Assembly (NCBI GenBank): GCA_963667675.1
Contig: OY763929.1
Location: 62,001-126,000 of the forward strand
From: G963667675 sp963667675
GTDB taxonomy: Bacteria; Chloroflexota; Dehalococcoidia; Lucifugimonadales; UBA3495
Direction of reading: 5' to 3'
DNA: 64,000 bases
Part shown: positions 43,450 through 52,930 of the stretch, piece by piece
How positions within the stretch are numbered: the stretch's first letter is position 1
Layout of the letters: each line of letters starts with the position of its first letter
The notes under the pieces: generated by a model
The model's database searches: none
What the model was told of the DNA's origin: nothing
What the model saw: the letters and a program-made list of their open reading frames with translations, nothing else
Program-made: the position numbers and the translations under genes

Positions 43450-46400
43450 ATGGCCACATCGTCCCGAGACCCGCGTTTCACCCATCTCCACGTCCACACC
43501 GAGTACAGCATGCTGGACGGGATCAGCCGCATCCCGGAATTGATCGCCCGGACCGGAGATCTGGGCATGGACTCCCTGGCAATCACCGATCACGGGACCT
43601 TCTATGGGGTAGTCGATTTCTATTCGGCCTGCAAAGAAGCCGGAATCAAACCCATCATCGGCTGCGAAGTCTACATGGCCCACGGCAGCCGGTTCGACAA
43701 GCAGGGCGCCGAACGTAGTCCCCATCACCTGGTGCTCCTGGCCCGTGACAACGTCGGGTACCGGAACCTGATGCGCCTGGTAACCCAGGCCCAGGTAGAG
43801 GGGTTCCACTACCGCCCCCGAATCGATAACGCCCTGTTGGAGGAATGTCGTCAAGGCCTCATCGCCCTGTCGGGTTGCCCGTCTTCGGAGGTCCCCCGGA
43901 TGTTGGCCGACGGGGATAACAAAGGAGCCGCCCGCGTCGCCGCCAGGTACAAAGAGCTATTCGGCGACGGCTATTTCCTGGAGTTGCAGCGTCACCGCCA
44001 CGTGCCCCAGCTTGATGTAATCAACCAGGGCTTGGTGGCCCTGAGCCAGGAATTGGACCTCCCGTTGGTAGCGACCAACGACGCCCACTACGTTCACCAA
44101 GAGCACTCACCGTTGCAGGACATCTACATCTGCATCCAGACCAACACCACCATCAACGACCCGCACCGCCTGCGTATGGAGGACGAGTCCTACTACATCA
44201 AGAGTCCCGGGGAAATGGCCCAGTTGTTCCCGGATTTCCCCCAGGCCCTGGCCAACACCGGCCTGGTCGCCGATATGTGCAACGTCGAACTGGACTTCGA
44301 CCAGGTCCATCTGCCCAAGTACCCAACGCCGGATGGCATGGCGGCCGACGAGTACCTTGCCAAGCTATGCTGGGAGGGCTTCAAGAACAGATACCCCAAC
44401 CCCACTCCCTTGGCCGAAGAACGGCTCCGCTACGAACTGGAGGTCATTCAACACACCAGCTTCGCCAACTACTTCCTGGTCGTGTGGGACATTATCGATT
44501 TCGTCAGGCGACAGGGCATCATGTACGGAGTCCGGGGCAGCGCCGCTGGCAGCGTCGCTCTCTACTGCCTAGGCATCACCAATGTTGACCCCCTGGAATA
44601 CCGGCTGGTCTTCGAGCGGTTCCTCAACCTGGAAAGAAAAGAGATGCCCGACATCGACCTGGATTTCCAGGACGACCGGCGGGACGAAGTGCTTCACTAC
44701 GTCATCGACCGCTACGGCAGCGATCGCGTGGCCCAGATCATCACCTTCGGCACTTTGGGCGCCAAAGCCGCCTTGCGGGACGTGGGCCGGGCTCTGGGCA
44801 TGTCCTACGGTGACGTTGACCGCGTGGCCCGCATGGTGCCCTTCAAGGCCCGTACCTTGGAAGACGCCCTTAGGTTAAACACCGAATTTCGTGACCGTTA
44901 CCAACAGGCTGAAGACGTCAAAAAACTGGTGGACACCGCCCAGGGGCTGGAAGGCATCGTTCATCACGTCAGCACCCACGCCGCCGGTGTGCTGATTGCG
45001 GACGAACCCTTGGCCCAGACTGTTCCGCTGCAGCGTCCTGTCCGCGGGCAGGACGACAGCCCTGTGTTGATGACCCAGTTTTCCATGGATCCCGTGGCCC
45101 AGTTGGGCCTGCTCAAGATGGATTTCCTGGGCCTGACCAACCTCACCATATTGGACCGGGCCGTCAAGCTATTGAACGAAAGCCAGGGCATCCACATCGA
45201 CTTGGACCGGCTGCCCCTGGATGACGTCGCAACCTTCGAACTGCTCTCCTCCGGCAACACCAACGACCTGTTCCAGTTGGAAAGCGCCGGTATGCAGCGG
45301 TACATCAAGGAGCTCAAACCCTCCAGCTTAAGCGATATTTCGGCGATGATAGCACTCTACCGGCCGGGGCCTATGGAGAACATTGACACCTTCATCAACG
45401 CCAAGTTCGGCCGGGTTCCCATCACCTATCCCCACCCCAGTCTGAAAGACCTTCTGGACGAGACCTACGGCATTATCGTCTACCAGGACCAGGTCCTCTT
45501 GATCCTGCAGCAATTCGCCGGGTATTCCCTAGGCGCCGCCGACATCGTACGAAAAGCGATGGGCAAGAAAATCCCCGAGTTGATGGCCCAGGAGCGGGAC
45601 CGTTTCGTAGAGGGCGCCCGCAGCAACGGCTTCGAAGAAAAAGTGGCCGTGGACATTTTCAACCTAATAGAACCCTTCGCCGGATACGCCTTCAACAAGG
45701 CCCACAGCGTCAGCTATGCCCTGATTTCCTACTGGACGGCCTATTTCAAGGCCCACTATCCCCAGGAATACATGGTGTCCGTGCTCAATTCTCGGATGGA
45801 CAACCCTGACAAGGTGGTGAGTTCCATCACCGAATGCTTCCGCCTGGGCATACAGGTGCTCCCGCCCGACATCAACAAGTCCAACGAACAATTCGTCATA
45901 GAGAAGGACAACGGCTCCTCTGGGCTGCGCACCGGTTTGGCCGCCATCAAGACCGTGGGAGAGGCCGCGGTAAAGCCGCTGGTGGAAGAGAGGGCCGGCA
46001 GCGGGACCTACAAGTCCATAGACGACTTTTGCCGCCGAGCCGACCCCAAGGGCCTCAACAGGCGCACCTTGGAAAGCCTGGTGCGGGCCGGCGCCTTTGA
46101 TTCTCTGGCCCCCCGCGGCGCAGTCCTCGAGGCCTTGGACCAGATAATCGCCACCGCCCAACGGGAGGCCAACGCCCGCAGTTCCGGCCAGACCAGCATG
46201 TTTGGCGGCCAAAGTGACCAGCCGAACCCCGACGACGTACCGGGCATACCATTGAACGGGCCGGATGTGTCCGTCCAGCAGAAAGCGGCGTGGGAACGAG
46301 ACCTGCTGGGCGTCCCCTTGTCCCACAACCCATTGAAAGATCTGGCCGGCTTGGATCCCAAGGGCGCCCTCACGTCCGTGGACCAACTGGACGAGAGTAT

Positions 46401-47094
46401 GGAAGGCCAATCTTTGGCCCTCCTGGGCCAGGTTACGGCCATAGATGAACGCTACACCCGGGAGCAAAAGCGGTTTCTGCTGGTCACCCTGACTCTGCTG
46501 TCAGGGCCGATGGAGATAATCGTGTGGCCGGATGTGCTGGCCAGAACCGAGCAGGTATGGTCCGACGGCAAACTGGTGCGCGTTGCCGGCAAGCTTCGCT
46601 TGAGGGCGGACCAGTTCTCCCTGGCGTGCGAACAGGTAGAAGAATACTCTTCCTCAAACACCTCCCAGGCCAACGGCGTTGCGTCACCGTCCACCAACGG
46701 GCACACCGCTGTCCGTTCCAACGGCTCCAACGGGTCCAACGGCTCCAACGGAGCGAGGCAAAAGCGCTCGTATGCGCCAAGTCCCTCTGCAGCCGCCGCG
46801 AGCAGCCCGCCTCCCCCGCTCCCCCACTCCAATGGTAAGAGCCACCGGGTGGTGTTCCTGGGCGTTACCGAGTCGGACGACGCCACCGCCGACAGTCAAT
46901 TGCTCAGGGAGGTCATCGGCGCTCTTCTGGAGCATCCGGGGAGCGACAGGGTCAACCTGGAGATACACACCGGCGGGCGCACGATCTTGATGGACCTGCC
47001 GGTGGTCAGCACCGGCTACTCTGAGGGTCTGCACCAACGATTGGAGTCCCTCCTGGGGCCTAACACCGTCAGGCTGCACGACGGCCCTGCCTGA
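43450..47094 (+). CDS. dnaE: DNA polymerase III alpha subunit DnaE
   Basis: A 1214-residue replicative polymerase. The N-terminal PHP domain starts THLHVHTEYSMLDGISRIPE. The polymerase palm catalytic motif is PDIDLDFQDDRRDE (about 400), and KKIPELMAQERDRFVEG lies in the finger region. The OB-fold and C-terminal region follow. Near 1080-1110 there is a low-complexity linker, four NGS units encoded by 9-bp repeats, then Pro/Ala-rich sequence, before a C-terminal domain (about 1130-1214). SD GGAGG lies before ATG. Confidence 0.95.
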   Translation: MATSSRDPRFTHLHVHTEYSMLDGISRIPELIARTGDLGMDSLAITDHGTFYGVVDFYSACKEAGIKPIIGCEVYMAHGSRFDKQGAERSPHHLVLLARDNVGYRNLMRLVTQAQVEGFHYRPRIDNALLEECRQGLIALSGCPSSEVPRMLADGDNKGAARVAARYKELFGDGYFLELQRHRHVPQLDVINQGLVALSQELDLPLVATNDAHYVHQEHSPLQDIYICIQTNTTINDPHRLRMEDESYYIKSPGEMAQLFPDFPQALANTGLVADMCNVELDFDQVHLPKYPTPDGMAADEYLAKLCWEGFKNRYPNPTPLAEERLRYELEVIQHTSFANYFLVVWDIIDFVRRQGIMYGVRGSAAGSVALYCLGITNVDPLEYRLVFERFLNLERKEMPDIDLDFQDDRRDEVLHYVIDRYGSDRVAQIITFGTLGAKAALRDVGRALGMSYGDVDRVARMVPFKARTLEDALRLNTEFRDRYQQAEDVKKLVDTAQGLEGIVHHVSTHAAGVLIADEPLAQTVPLQRPVRGQDDSPVLMTQFSMDPVAQLGLLKMDFLGLTNLTILDRAVKLLNESQGIHIDLDRLPLDDVATFELLSSGNTNDLFQLESAGMQRYIKELKPSSLSDISAMIALYRPGPMENIDTFINAKFGRVPITYPHPSLKDLLDETYGIIVYQDQVLLILQQFAGYSLGAADIVRKAMGKKIPELMAQERDRFVEGARSNGFEEKVAVDIFNLIEPFAGYAFNKAHSVSYALISYWTAYFKAHYPQEYMVSVLNSRMDNPDKVVSSITECFRLGIQVLPPDINKSNEQFVIEKDNGSSGLRTGLAAIKTVGEAAVKPLVEERAGSGTYKSIDDFCRRADPKGLNRRTLESLVRAGAFDSLAPRGAVLEALDQIIATAQREANARSSGQTSMFGGQSDQPNPDDVPGIPLNGPDVSVQQKAAWERDLLGVPLSHNPLKDLAGLDPKGALTSVDQLDESMEGQSLALLGQVTAIDERYTREQKRFLLVTLTLLSGPMEIIVWPDVLARTEQVWSDGKLVRVAGKLRLRADQFSLACEQVEEYSSSNTSQANGVASPSTNGHTAVRSNGSNGSNGSNGARQKRSYAPSPSAAAASSPPPPLPHSNGKSHRVVFLGVTESDDATADSQLLREVIGALLEHPGSDRVNLEIHTGGRTILMDLPVVSTGYSEGLHQRLESLLGPNTVRLHDGPA
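46717..46752 (+). repeat. tandem 9-bp repeat inside dnaE
   Basis: Four copies of TCCAACGGN from 46717 to 46752 encode SNG repeats in the DnaE linker. In-frame, so copy number can change without frameshift. Confidence 0.85.
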
Positions 47095-47181
47095 GCCGTA
47101 GCTGATCCGGCAGCGCCGCCTGCTTGCGCTGACCTGCTCCCCGCACCACTCAAGGCCCGGCAGAGCAGGAGGAGTTTAACC

Positions 47182-48015
47182 ATGCGACTCGCTGGACAAA
47201 CGGCTATAGTTACCGGCGCCGGGCGGGGCGTGGGAAGGTCCATCGCTCTTTCCTACGCCAGAGAAGGAGCGCAACTGGCGCTGGTAGCCAGGAGCGTTAA
47301 TGAACTCGAGGAAACGGCCCGGCAGGTGCAGGCTTTGGGCGCCCCTGCCTTGGTAGTGCCCACCGACATAAGCGACCGAGAGCAGGTGGACCAAATGGCG
47401 GCGCAGGTCATTCAACGCTATTCCACCATCGACGTCCTGGTGAACAACGCCGCCATCTCGGGGCCGGTGGGACCGCTTCAGGACGTTGACCCGGACCGCT
47501 GGGTCCAGGTCTTACAGGTGAACCTATTCGGCACCTATTACTGCTGCCGGGCCGTGCTCCCGACAATGGTCAAGCAAGACCGGGGCCGGATCATCAGCCT
47601 CACGTCTGAGGTCGACATGGCCACTTACTACAGCATGTCGGCCTACTCCACCAGCAAGGCGGCCATAATCCGCCTCACCGAGGGCCTGGCCAGGGAGTTG
47701 GCCCATACCAACGTCCGCGTGAATGCCCTGGGACCAGGGGGGATTCCCTCGCGAATGGCCGAGGAGATACGGGACGAGGCGGCCGCGGCCGGGGTCTACG
47801 ACCTGTCCGAGTCGTGCCGGGCGGTGGCTGCCGGAGAAAGGGACGCCACGGAACAGGCTACGAGCCTGGCCGTGTTCCTGGCCTGCGACGATTCGGGCAA
47901 CATGAGCGGGAAGTTGCTCTCCGCAATGCTGGACGACCTTGCCGACTTGCGCGAGCACGTACCGGAGATCATGGCTTCCGACGCCTATCAACTGCGGCGG
48001 CAGGCGCTGCCCTAG
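47182..48015 (+). CDS. short-chain dehydrogenase/reductase (SDR)
   Basis: A 277-residue NAD(P)-dependent oxidoreductase. The cofactor motif is TGAGRGVGRSIA (about 12-23). DVLVNNAAISGP holds the NNAG-like motif, and the catalytic SAYSTSKAA gives Y-x3-K near 154-158, with serine at TSEVDMA about 11-13 residues earlier. The sequence extends beyond the classical 250 residues with a C-terminal helical tail. SD AGGAGGAG before ATG 47182. Substrate unknown. Convergent with the next gene. Confidence 0.9.
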   Translation: MRLAGQTAIVTGAGRGVGRSIALSYAREGAQLALVARSVNELEETARQVQALGAPALVVPTDISDREQVDQMAAQVIQRYSTIDVLVNNAAISGPVGPLQDVDPDRWVQVLQVNLFGTYYCCRAVLPTMVKQDRGRIISLTSEVDMATYYSMSAYSTSKAAIIRLTEGLARELAHTNVRVNALGPGGIPSRMAEEIRDEAAAAGVYDLSESCRAVAAGERDATEQATSLAVFLACDDSGNMSGKLLSAMLDDLADLREHVPEIMASDAYQLRRQALP

Positions 48016-48097
48016 GGGGTTGTACCCACGCCGCGACGCTGAATAGCCGGCTTGAGAGCAGCATTGGTCATTAGCAATTGACCGGATAAAGTCGGCC

Positions 48098-49630
48098 CTA
48101 GTCCCCGGCCATGGTCACTACGGCCCTTTCCAGTCCGGCAGCCATGGATGAGCCTGGGTACTTGGCAGGGTGAATTCCCTGGCCCAGCTTCTCCTCTATC
48201 AACTGCTCGTTTTCGTCGTAGTAGGGACCCTCGATGGTTTCCAGGTACTTGGTCCACTTTGAGGTGCTGCGCCGAATTTCCCAGGCCCAGTAGCTGTAGG
48301 CGATGCGCTTAAGCCCGCACCAGATGTCCCCTTCCAAGAACCTTCGCAAGATCTGCCTGGGGCCGTAGAACTTCTTGTAGGCCCGGTTGACTTCCCGTTG
48401 CAGCGTGCTGGGCTTCATGTTCTTGGGGAAGAACATCACGAAGGTCCCGTCCAGCCGATCCCAGCTAGGCAGGAAGAACCGCTCTATGGGTATGTTGGGA
48501 GAGTTCAGTTCCGGGTACCCGCTCAGCGGGAAAAGCGCGACGTAGTCAACGTCTACCTCGATGGCCGCGTCGATAGTCCCCCTGATGGTTTCCACGGTGT
48601 CGGCGTCGGACCCCATGACGAACGACCCCAGTACCCTCAGCCCGTGGGACTTGATGGCTGCCAGCGACTTCCGCAGGCCTTCCTGAGTCTGGGCCTTGTT
48701 CAGCTTCTTCAAGACGTCGTTGTCGAAGGACTCCAGGCCCATGTACAGGGTATTGATCTGCGCCTTCTTCAGCAGGGCCAGCAATTCCTGGTCCCGGGCA
48801 ACCTCCATTCTAGTGAAGCAGATGCCGTACCAGTCGATTTTCTCTTCGATTATCCTGTTGAGTAGTTCCTTGGTCCGGTCCCGTTTGACCGTGAAGTGAT
48901 TGTCCACGATGAAGAAGTACTTGCTGCCCACCAGCTTCTTCTGGTACTTGATGTCCTCAATGATGTTGTCAATGCTCCTCAGCCGGTAGCCGCGGCCTAG
49001 TTCCCTGGGCGCAATGCAGAAGGAGCAGTCGTATGGACAGCCCCGAGAAGTCTGTAGAAGCTGCCAGCGCATTTTCAGGTTCTTCAACAGCTTCCACCGG
49101 GGCCAGTTCATGTAGCCGTGGATTAGCTCCAGGTCGGGGATGGTCTCGAACTCCTGCACGAAGGGCCTGTCGGGGTTGTTTTTGACCTTCCCGTCCTGCC
49201 AGTAAGATATCCCTAGGACTTTGCTCAGGTCTCCGCCGTTCTGCCAGACCTTCAACACCTCCGGCAACGTCTCGTCGCCCTCCTTGCGAACCACCACGTC
49301 GCAGTATTGAAGGGTGTCCTCGCACATCACCGAGGGGTGGGTGCCTCCCATGATTATCGGCATGTCGGGGCGGACGGCCTTGATTTTGTTGATGTATTCG
49401 ATGCTCTTGGGCATGGTGGAACTGAACGAGTGGAAGCAGACCACGTCCGAACTCATCACTTCGTCCCATTGAATCGGACCAATGTGCTCGACGTAGACCT
49501 TAACGTCGTAGCCCTCGTTCCGCACTATCGTAGCCACCAACGGCATCCCGTATTCGGGAAATACGGCGTGAGTGACCAGGTTCCAATACGGCAATTCGGG
49601 GCTGATGAAGCTGACTTTCTTAATTTCCAC
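48098..49630 (-). CDS. B12-binding radical SAM protein
   Basis: A 510-residue enzyme. The N-terminal cobalamin-binding fold spans about 1-150 (GMPLVATIVRNEGYDVKVYV, PIIMGGTHPSVM). The radical SAM domain has QTSRGCPYDCSFC (CxxxCxxC near 194-201). FVMGSDADTVETIRGT is typical of the HpnJ/BchE-like group. It starts at GTG 49630 with GGAGG six bases upstream. Members methylate unreactive carbons or form rings in lipids and pigments. No partner gene is adjacent. Confidence 0.9.
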   Translation of the reverse strand: MEIKKVSFISPELPYWNLVTHAVFPEYGMPLVATIVRNEGYDVKVYVEHIGPIQWDEVMSSDVVCFHSFSSTMPKSIEYINKIKAVRPDMPIIMGGTHPSVMCEDTLQYCDVVVRKEGDETLPEVLKVWQNGGDLSKVLGISYWQDGKVKNNPDRPFVQEFETIPDLELIHGYMNWPRWKLLKNLKMRWQLLQTSRGCPYDCSFCIAPRELGRGYRLRSIDNIIEDIKYQKKLVGSKYFFIVDNHFTVKRDRTKELLNRIIEEKIDWYGICFTRMEVARDQELLALLKKAQINTLYMGLESFDNDVLKKLNKAQTQEGLRKSLAAIKSHGLRVLGSFVMGSDADTVETIRGTIDAAIEVDVDYVALFPLSGYPELNSPNIPIERFFLPSWDRLDGTFVMFFPKNMKPSTLQREVNRAYKKFYGPRQILRRFLEGDIWCGLKRIAYSYWAWEIRRSTSKWTKYLETIEGPYYDENEQLIEEKLGQGIHPAKYPGSSMAAGLERAVVTMAGD

Positions 49631-49888
49631 GGGAGGGCCTCCCTAATAAAAGCAGTTCAGAGCAACGACGCAAAGGAGCTTGTGCTGAGGACTCTTGGCG
49701 CTGCATGACGCTGGTTAAGCTCAACCAAGAATGGCGGGCATTTCAGCGGCAGCCCGTCCGGGTTCATGCGGTTGGGAACTCATCGTCTCCTTGGCACATA
49801 AACATAGCCTTGCCGTTGGAATCTGTCAACGACAGCCGCGTAACCCCTGTCCAATCCCATTCGACCGGACTAACATGGCCTTCCCATC

Positions 49889-50767
49889 TCACGCTTCAGA
49901 CAGGAACGTTCGAAGCGCCGAGGCCAACTCACCAGGCTTGTGATACCCGATGTCGTGCATCGTTTCGGGCACCCAATGGACCCGGCAGTCCCGCAGGTCC
50001 TGCGCTGCCGAATCCACCATCGCCCGGCGCACCTGTATCCACTCGGACTGGGCATATTCCGCCTGGGGACCCGCCACTACGACCAGGGCTGGACAGGCGA
50101 CATTCGGCAAAACGCTGGATGGCGGGCGCTCCCACATGGTCCGAATTACCTGGGCGTGGTTATCGGGATGGAGTATGTCTCTGATGAACCCGTCTTCGTC
50201 CTCGTAGACCATGGTCTGTACGATGCGGGCCAGTTCGTCACTCCAACAGTCAGTCAGCTGGGTGCTCAAACGGTCCAAGAACTCCTGCCGGGTTCCCGAT
50301 ACGTTTCTGGGCCGCAGCCGGTTGGCGAATCCTTCCCAACTGCCGTCAGGGCTTATACGGGAGTCGATAATCCCCCCGTCAATCATGACCAGCCGGTTCA
50401 GTCTGTTTGGGTGGTGAGCCGCTACCGCAGAAGCCACGTGCCCTCCCCACGAATGTCCCAAGACGGCCGCTTGCTCGACGCCCAGCCGGTCCATTAAACC
50501 TACCACGTCCATCGACAGGGTCTCCCAGTCGTAACCGCTTGGGGCCTGGGTGGTCTTGCCGTGGCCTCGTTGGTCCGGCGCGATAATCCTGAAGTCCCGG
50601 CGAAGCAGCGGCGCCACCAGGTCGTACCAGTGGCAGGAAGACGCCAAGCCGTGAAGGGCTATCACGGGAGGGCCGTCGCCGCCCCAGTCGAGATAGTGTA
50701 CCCGCAGGTCGCCCACGTCGGCCCAACCGTCTGCTGGTTGATTCAAAGCCGTATCCCTATCAACCAA
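49889..50767 (-). CDS. alpha/beta hydrolase
   Basis: A 292-residue hydrolase starting at TTG 50767 (SD GGGAG with a 6-base gap). The nucleophile elbow is GHSWGG (serine). The oxyanion region is LHGLASSCHWYD, and PDQRGHGKTT with HDIGYHK near the C-terminus supplies the catalytic histidine. A longer reading would overlap the MGMT stop, so the internal start is preferred. Ester, lactone or C-C substrate unknown. Confidence 0.88.
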   Translation of the reverse strand: MVDRDTALNQPADGWADVGDLRVHYLDWGGDGPPVIALHGLASSCHWYDLVAPLLRRDFRIIAPDQRGHGKTTQAPSGYDWETLSMDVVGLMDRLGVEQAAVLGHSWGGHVASAVAAHHPNRLNRLVMIDGGIIDSRISPDGSWEGFANRLRPRNVSGTRQEFLDRLSTQLTDCWSDELARIVQTMVYEDEDGFIRDILHPDNHAQVIRTMWERPPSSVLPNVACPALVVVAGPQAEYAQSEWIQVRRAMVDSAAQDLRDCRVHWVPETMHDIGYHKPGELASALRTFLSEA

Positions 50768-50792
50768 AGCAATCTCCCGCAATACATTGCCG

Positions 50793-51311
50793 CTAGGGTT
50801 TGTCCGAAAAGACAGCCTTTGCTTCCAGGTCCAGAAGCGCCGCCTTAAGCTCGACGCCTCCCCCGCTGTAGCCGCCGAGACCGCCACCGCTGGCGATGAC
50901 CCGATGGCAGGGTATCACCAACGCCAACCGGTTCCGAGCCATGGCCTGCCCTGCGGCCCGCGCCGCCCCCGGGCTGCCGGCCGCGGCGGCCAGCCAACCA
51001 TAGCTCCTGGTTTCGCCGGGTGGAATTCGCCGGCAGGCCTGCCAAACCGCCTTGAAGAACGGAGGCGTGTCGGACAGGTCCAACTTGATGTCGTCGCAGG
51101 TATCAGCCTCCCCGCGGAAGAATGTCTCCAGCCAGGCCACCTCCTCGCCAAACCCCGTGGGTTCGTTATCCGACTGGTCCAGTTCCGGCGCCAACCCTCC
51201 CAGTGCTTCCTTCGGCCCGGGCCTTAGGCTCAAGCGGCGCAGGCCTTTATCACTTCCCAAGAGTCCTATCCAACCAAAAGGCGACTCGAATAAATGGTGC
51301 CTATACTTCAT
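50793..51311 (-). CDS. ogt: methylated-DNA-protein cysteine methyltransferase (MGMT/Ogt)
   Basis: A 172-residue DNA repair protein that transfers alkyl groups from O6-methylguanine to its cysteine. The active site is VIPCHRVIASGG (about 130-141), with the preceding helix-turn-helix region in PPGETRSYGWLAAAAG. The start is ATG 51311 with GGAGGAAAAG upstream; a start further upstream would have no SD. 25 bp upstream of the alpha/beta hydrolase start, so probably co-transcribed. Confidence 0.93.
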   Translation of the reverse strand: MKYRHHLFESPFGWIGLLGSDKGLRRLSLRPGPKEALGGLAPELDQSDNEPTGFGEEVAWLETFFRGEADTCDDIKLDLSDTPPFFKAVWQACRRIPPGETRSYGWLAAAAGSPGAARAAGQAMARNRLALVIPCHRVIASGGGLGGYSGGGVELKAALLDLEAKAVFSDKP

Positions 51312-51591
51312 CACCTTTTCCTCCATCGAATTACCCCAAATAATAGTGGCCGTCGCAATCAAAGCCAAGCCTTTTAATAATTTTCTGTTGGCTTCATAAT
51401 GGTGTCCACGCCGCCAATAGACGGCCAAGCGCCCGCCAGCGGCGTTCGCGCCATGCATTCAAGCACTAGGGGCCATCGTAACACTATACGAAGCTGGATA
51501 AACCACGGGTTACGCGTCAGAATACTGCCAGGGCGGGGGTCTTTGCCATTCCACCATATATGCGGCAAAGCGCCCAACGCCGCTCCCGGAG

Positions 51592-52926
51592 ATGACGGTG
51601 AAGATTTTTGGACTGATACCATGGCGCGTTTCTTGGCTGTCGTTAAGTACGGCGGTGGTCCTCATAAGCACTATCGCTTGCGGCGATGGAGCATCGTCCC
51701 CTACCGCAGCCCCCACCCAGTCCTCTAGCGTTGACCAGCCAACCGAAGCCGAAGAACCGCTGGCGGGGGATGACCAGCCAACCGAAACCGCGGAACCATC
51801 CGCCGGCGATGACCGGCCGACTCAAGCGCCAACTGCCACCCCCACTCGGGAACCCCAGCCTGAACCAACCCCGGCCGGCCCCCAGGTGGTCGGCGGGCAG
51901 GTCGGCAACTTGGCTCCCGAATTCCAAGGGATACACCATTGGATTAACTCCGATGAACTGTCCATGGAAGAACTGCGGGGACAGGTGGTGCTGATTGACT
52001 TCTGGACCTATACCTGTGTCAACTGCATCCGCACCTTGCCCTACCTCAAGGAATGGCACGCCAAGTACGCCGATAAAGGCCTGACCATCGTAGGCGTTCA
52101 CACACCGGAATTCGAGTTCGAGAAGGTGACCGAGAACGTGGTCAACAGCGTTGAGGAGTATGGCCTGGGATGGGCCATGGCCCAGGACAACGATTTCGGG
52201 ACTTGGCGGGCTTACAGCAACCGGTACTGGCCGGCCAAATACCTGATCGACCAGCACGGCATCATCCGGTACCGCCATTTCGGCGAGGGCAAATACGTCG
52301 AGACCGAAGAGTGGATACGCGACCTGTTGGAAGAGGCCGGCGCAGACTTGAGCGACGTCGAAGTCAGCGCCGACGATGGACCCGATCGGGACCCCCGCGC
52401 GTTAGCGTCGAACCCTGAGGAGCGGCAAACTCGGGAGATTTACGGCGGGTTTCAGCGCAACGTATCCTCCCGAGGACTCTACGTGTTTCATGAACAATAT
52501 TATGAAGGGCCAAATCGCACCCTCTCCTACACCGACCCAGGCGACCATCAGAACCAATTCATGTATCTGCAGGGCCTCTGGACCAACGGTTTCGAAAGCA
52601 TCCGACACGCCAGGGAAACCGAGAATTACGAGGACTACATCGCCCTGAAATTCGCCGCTACTACCGTGAATGCCGTTATAGACCCGGACGGCGATTCTGC
52701 CTTCGACGTACAGGTGACCATCGACGGACGTCCCTTGTCGCCCGAGGAAGCCGGCCCCGACGTAGTAGTCGCCGAAGGCCGTAGCTTCTTCACCGTTACC
52801 GAGCCTCGCATGTACGAGGTCGTGTCCCTCCCTGAGTTCGGCATCCACGAGCTAACTCTGAGCTCCAATTCCGACGACTTCGCCCTCTTCGCCTTTACCT
52901 TCGGCTCCTATGACCGAGGGCCATAA
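51592..52926 (+). CDS. lipoprotein with DipZ-like thioredoxin domain
   Basis: A 444-residue lipid-anchored extracytoplasmic protein. The signal peptide ends at lipobox STIAC, followed by a 60-residue linker with repeated PTEAEEPLAGDD/PTETAEPSAGDD units. The thioredoxin-fold domain has WTYTCVNCIRTLPYL (CxxC near 141-144). A C-terminal beta-rich domain (about 270-444) follows, as in DipZ proteins. It probably reduces or exchanges disulfides outside the membrane. Its end overlaps the next gene by reading. Confidence 0.87.
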   Translation: MTVKIFGLIPWRVSWLSLSTAVVLISTIACGDGASSPTAAPTQSSSVDQPTEAEEPLAGDDQPTETAEPSAGDDRPTQAPTATPTREPQPEPTPAGPQVVGGQVGNLAPEFQGIHHWINSDELSMEELRGQVVLIDFWTYTCVNCIRTLPYLKEWHAKYADKGLTIVGVHTPEFEFEKVTENVVNSVEEYGLGWAMAQDNDFGTWRAYSNRYWPAKYLIDQHGIIRYRHFGEGKYVETEEWIRDLLEEAGADLSDVEVSADDGPDRDPRALASNPEERQTREIYGGFQRNVSSRGLYVFHEQYYEGPNRTLSYTDPGDHQNQFMYLQGLWTNGFESIRHARETENYEDYIALKFAATTVNAVIDPDGDSAFDVQVTIDGRPLSPEEAGPDVVVAEGRSFFTVTEPRMYEVVSLPEFGIHELTLSSNSDDFALFAFTFGSYDRGP

Positions 52927-52930
52927 AGAT

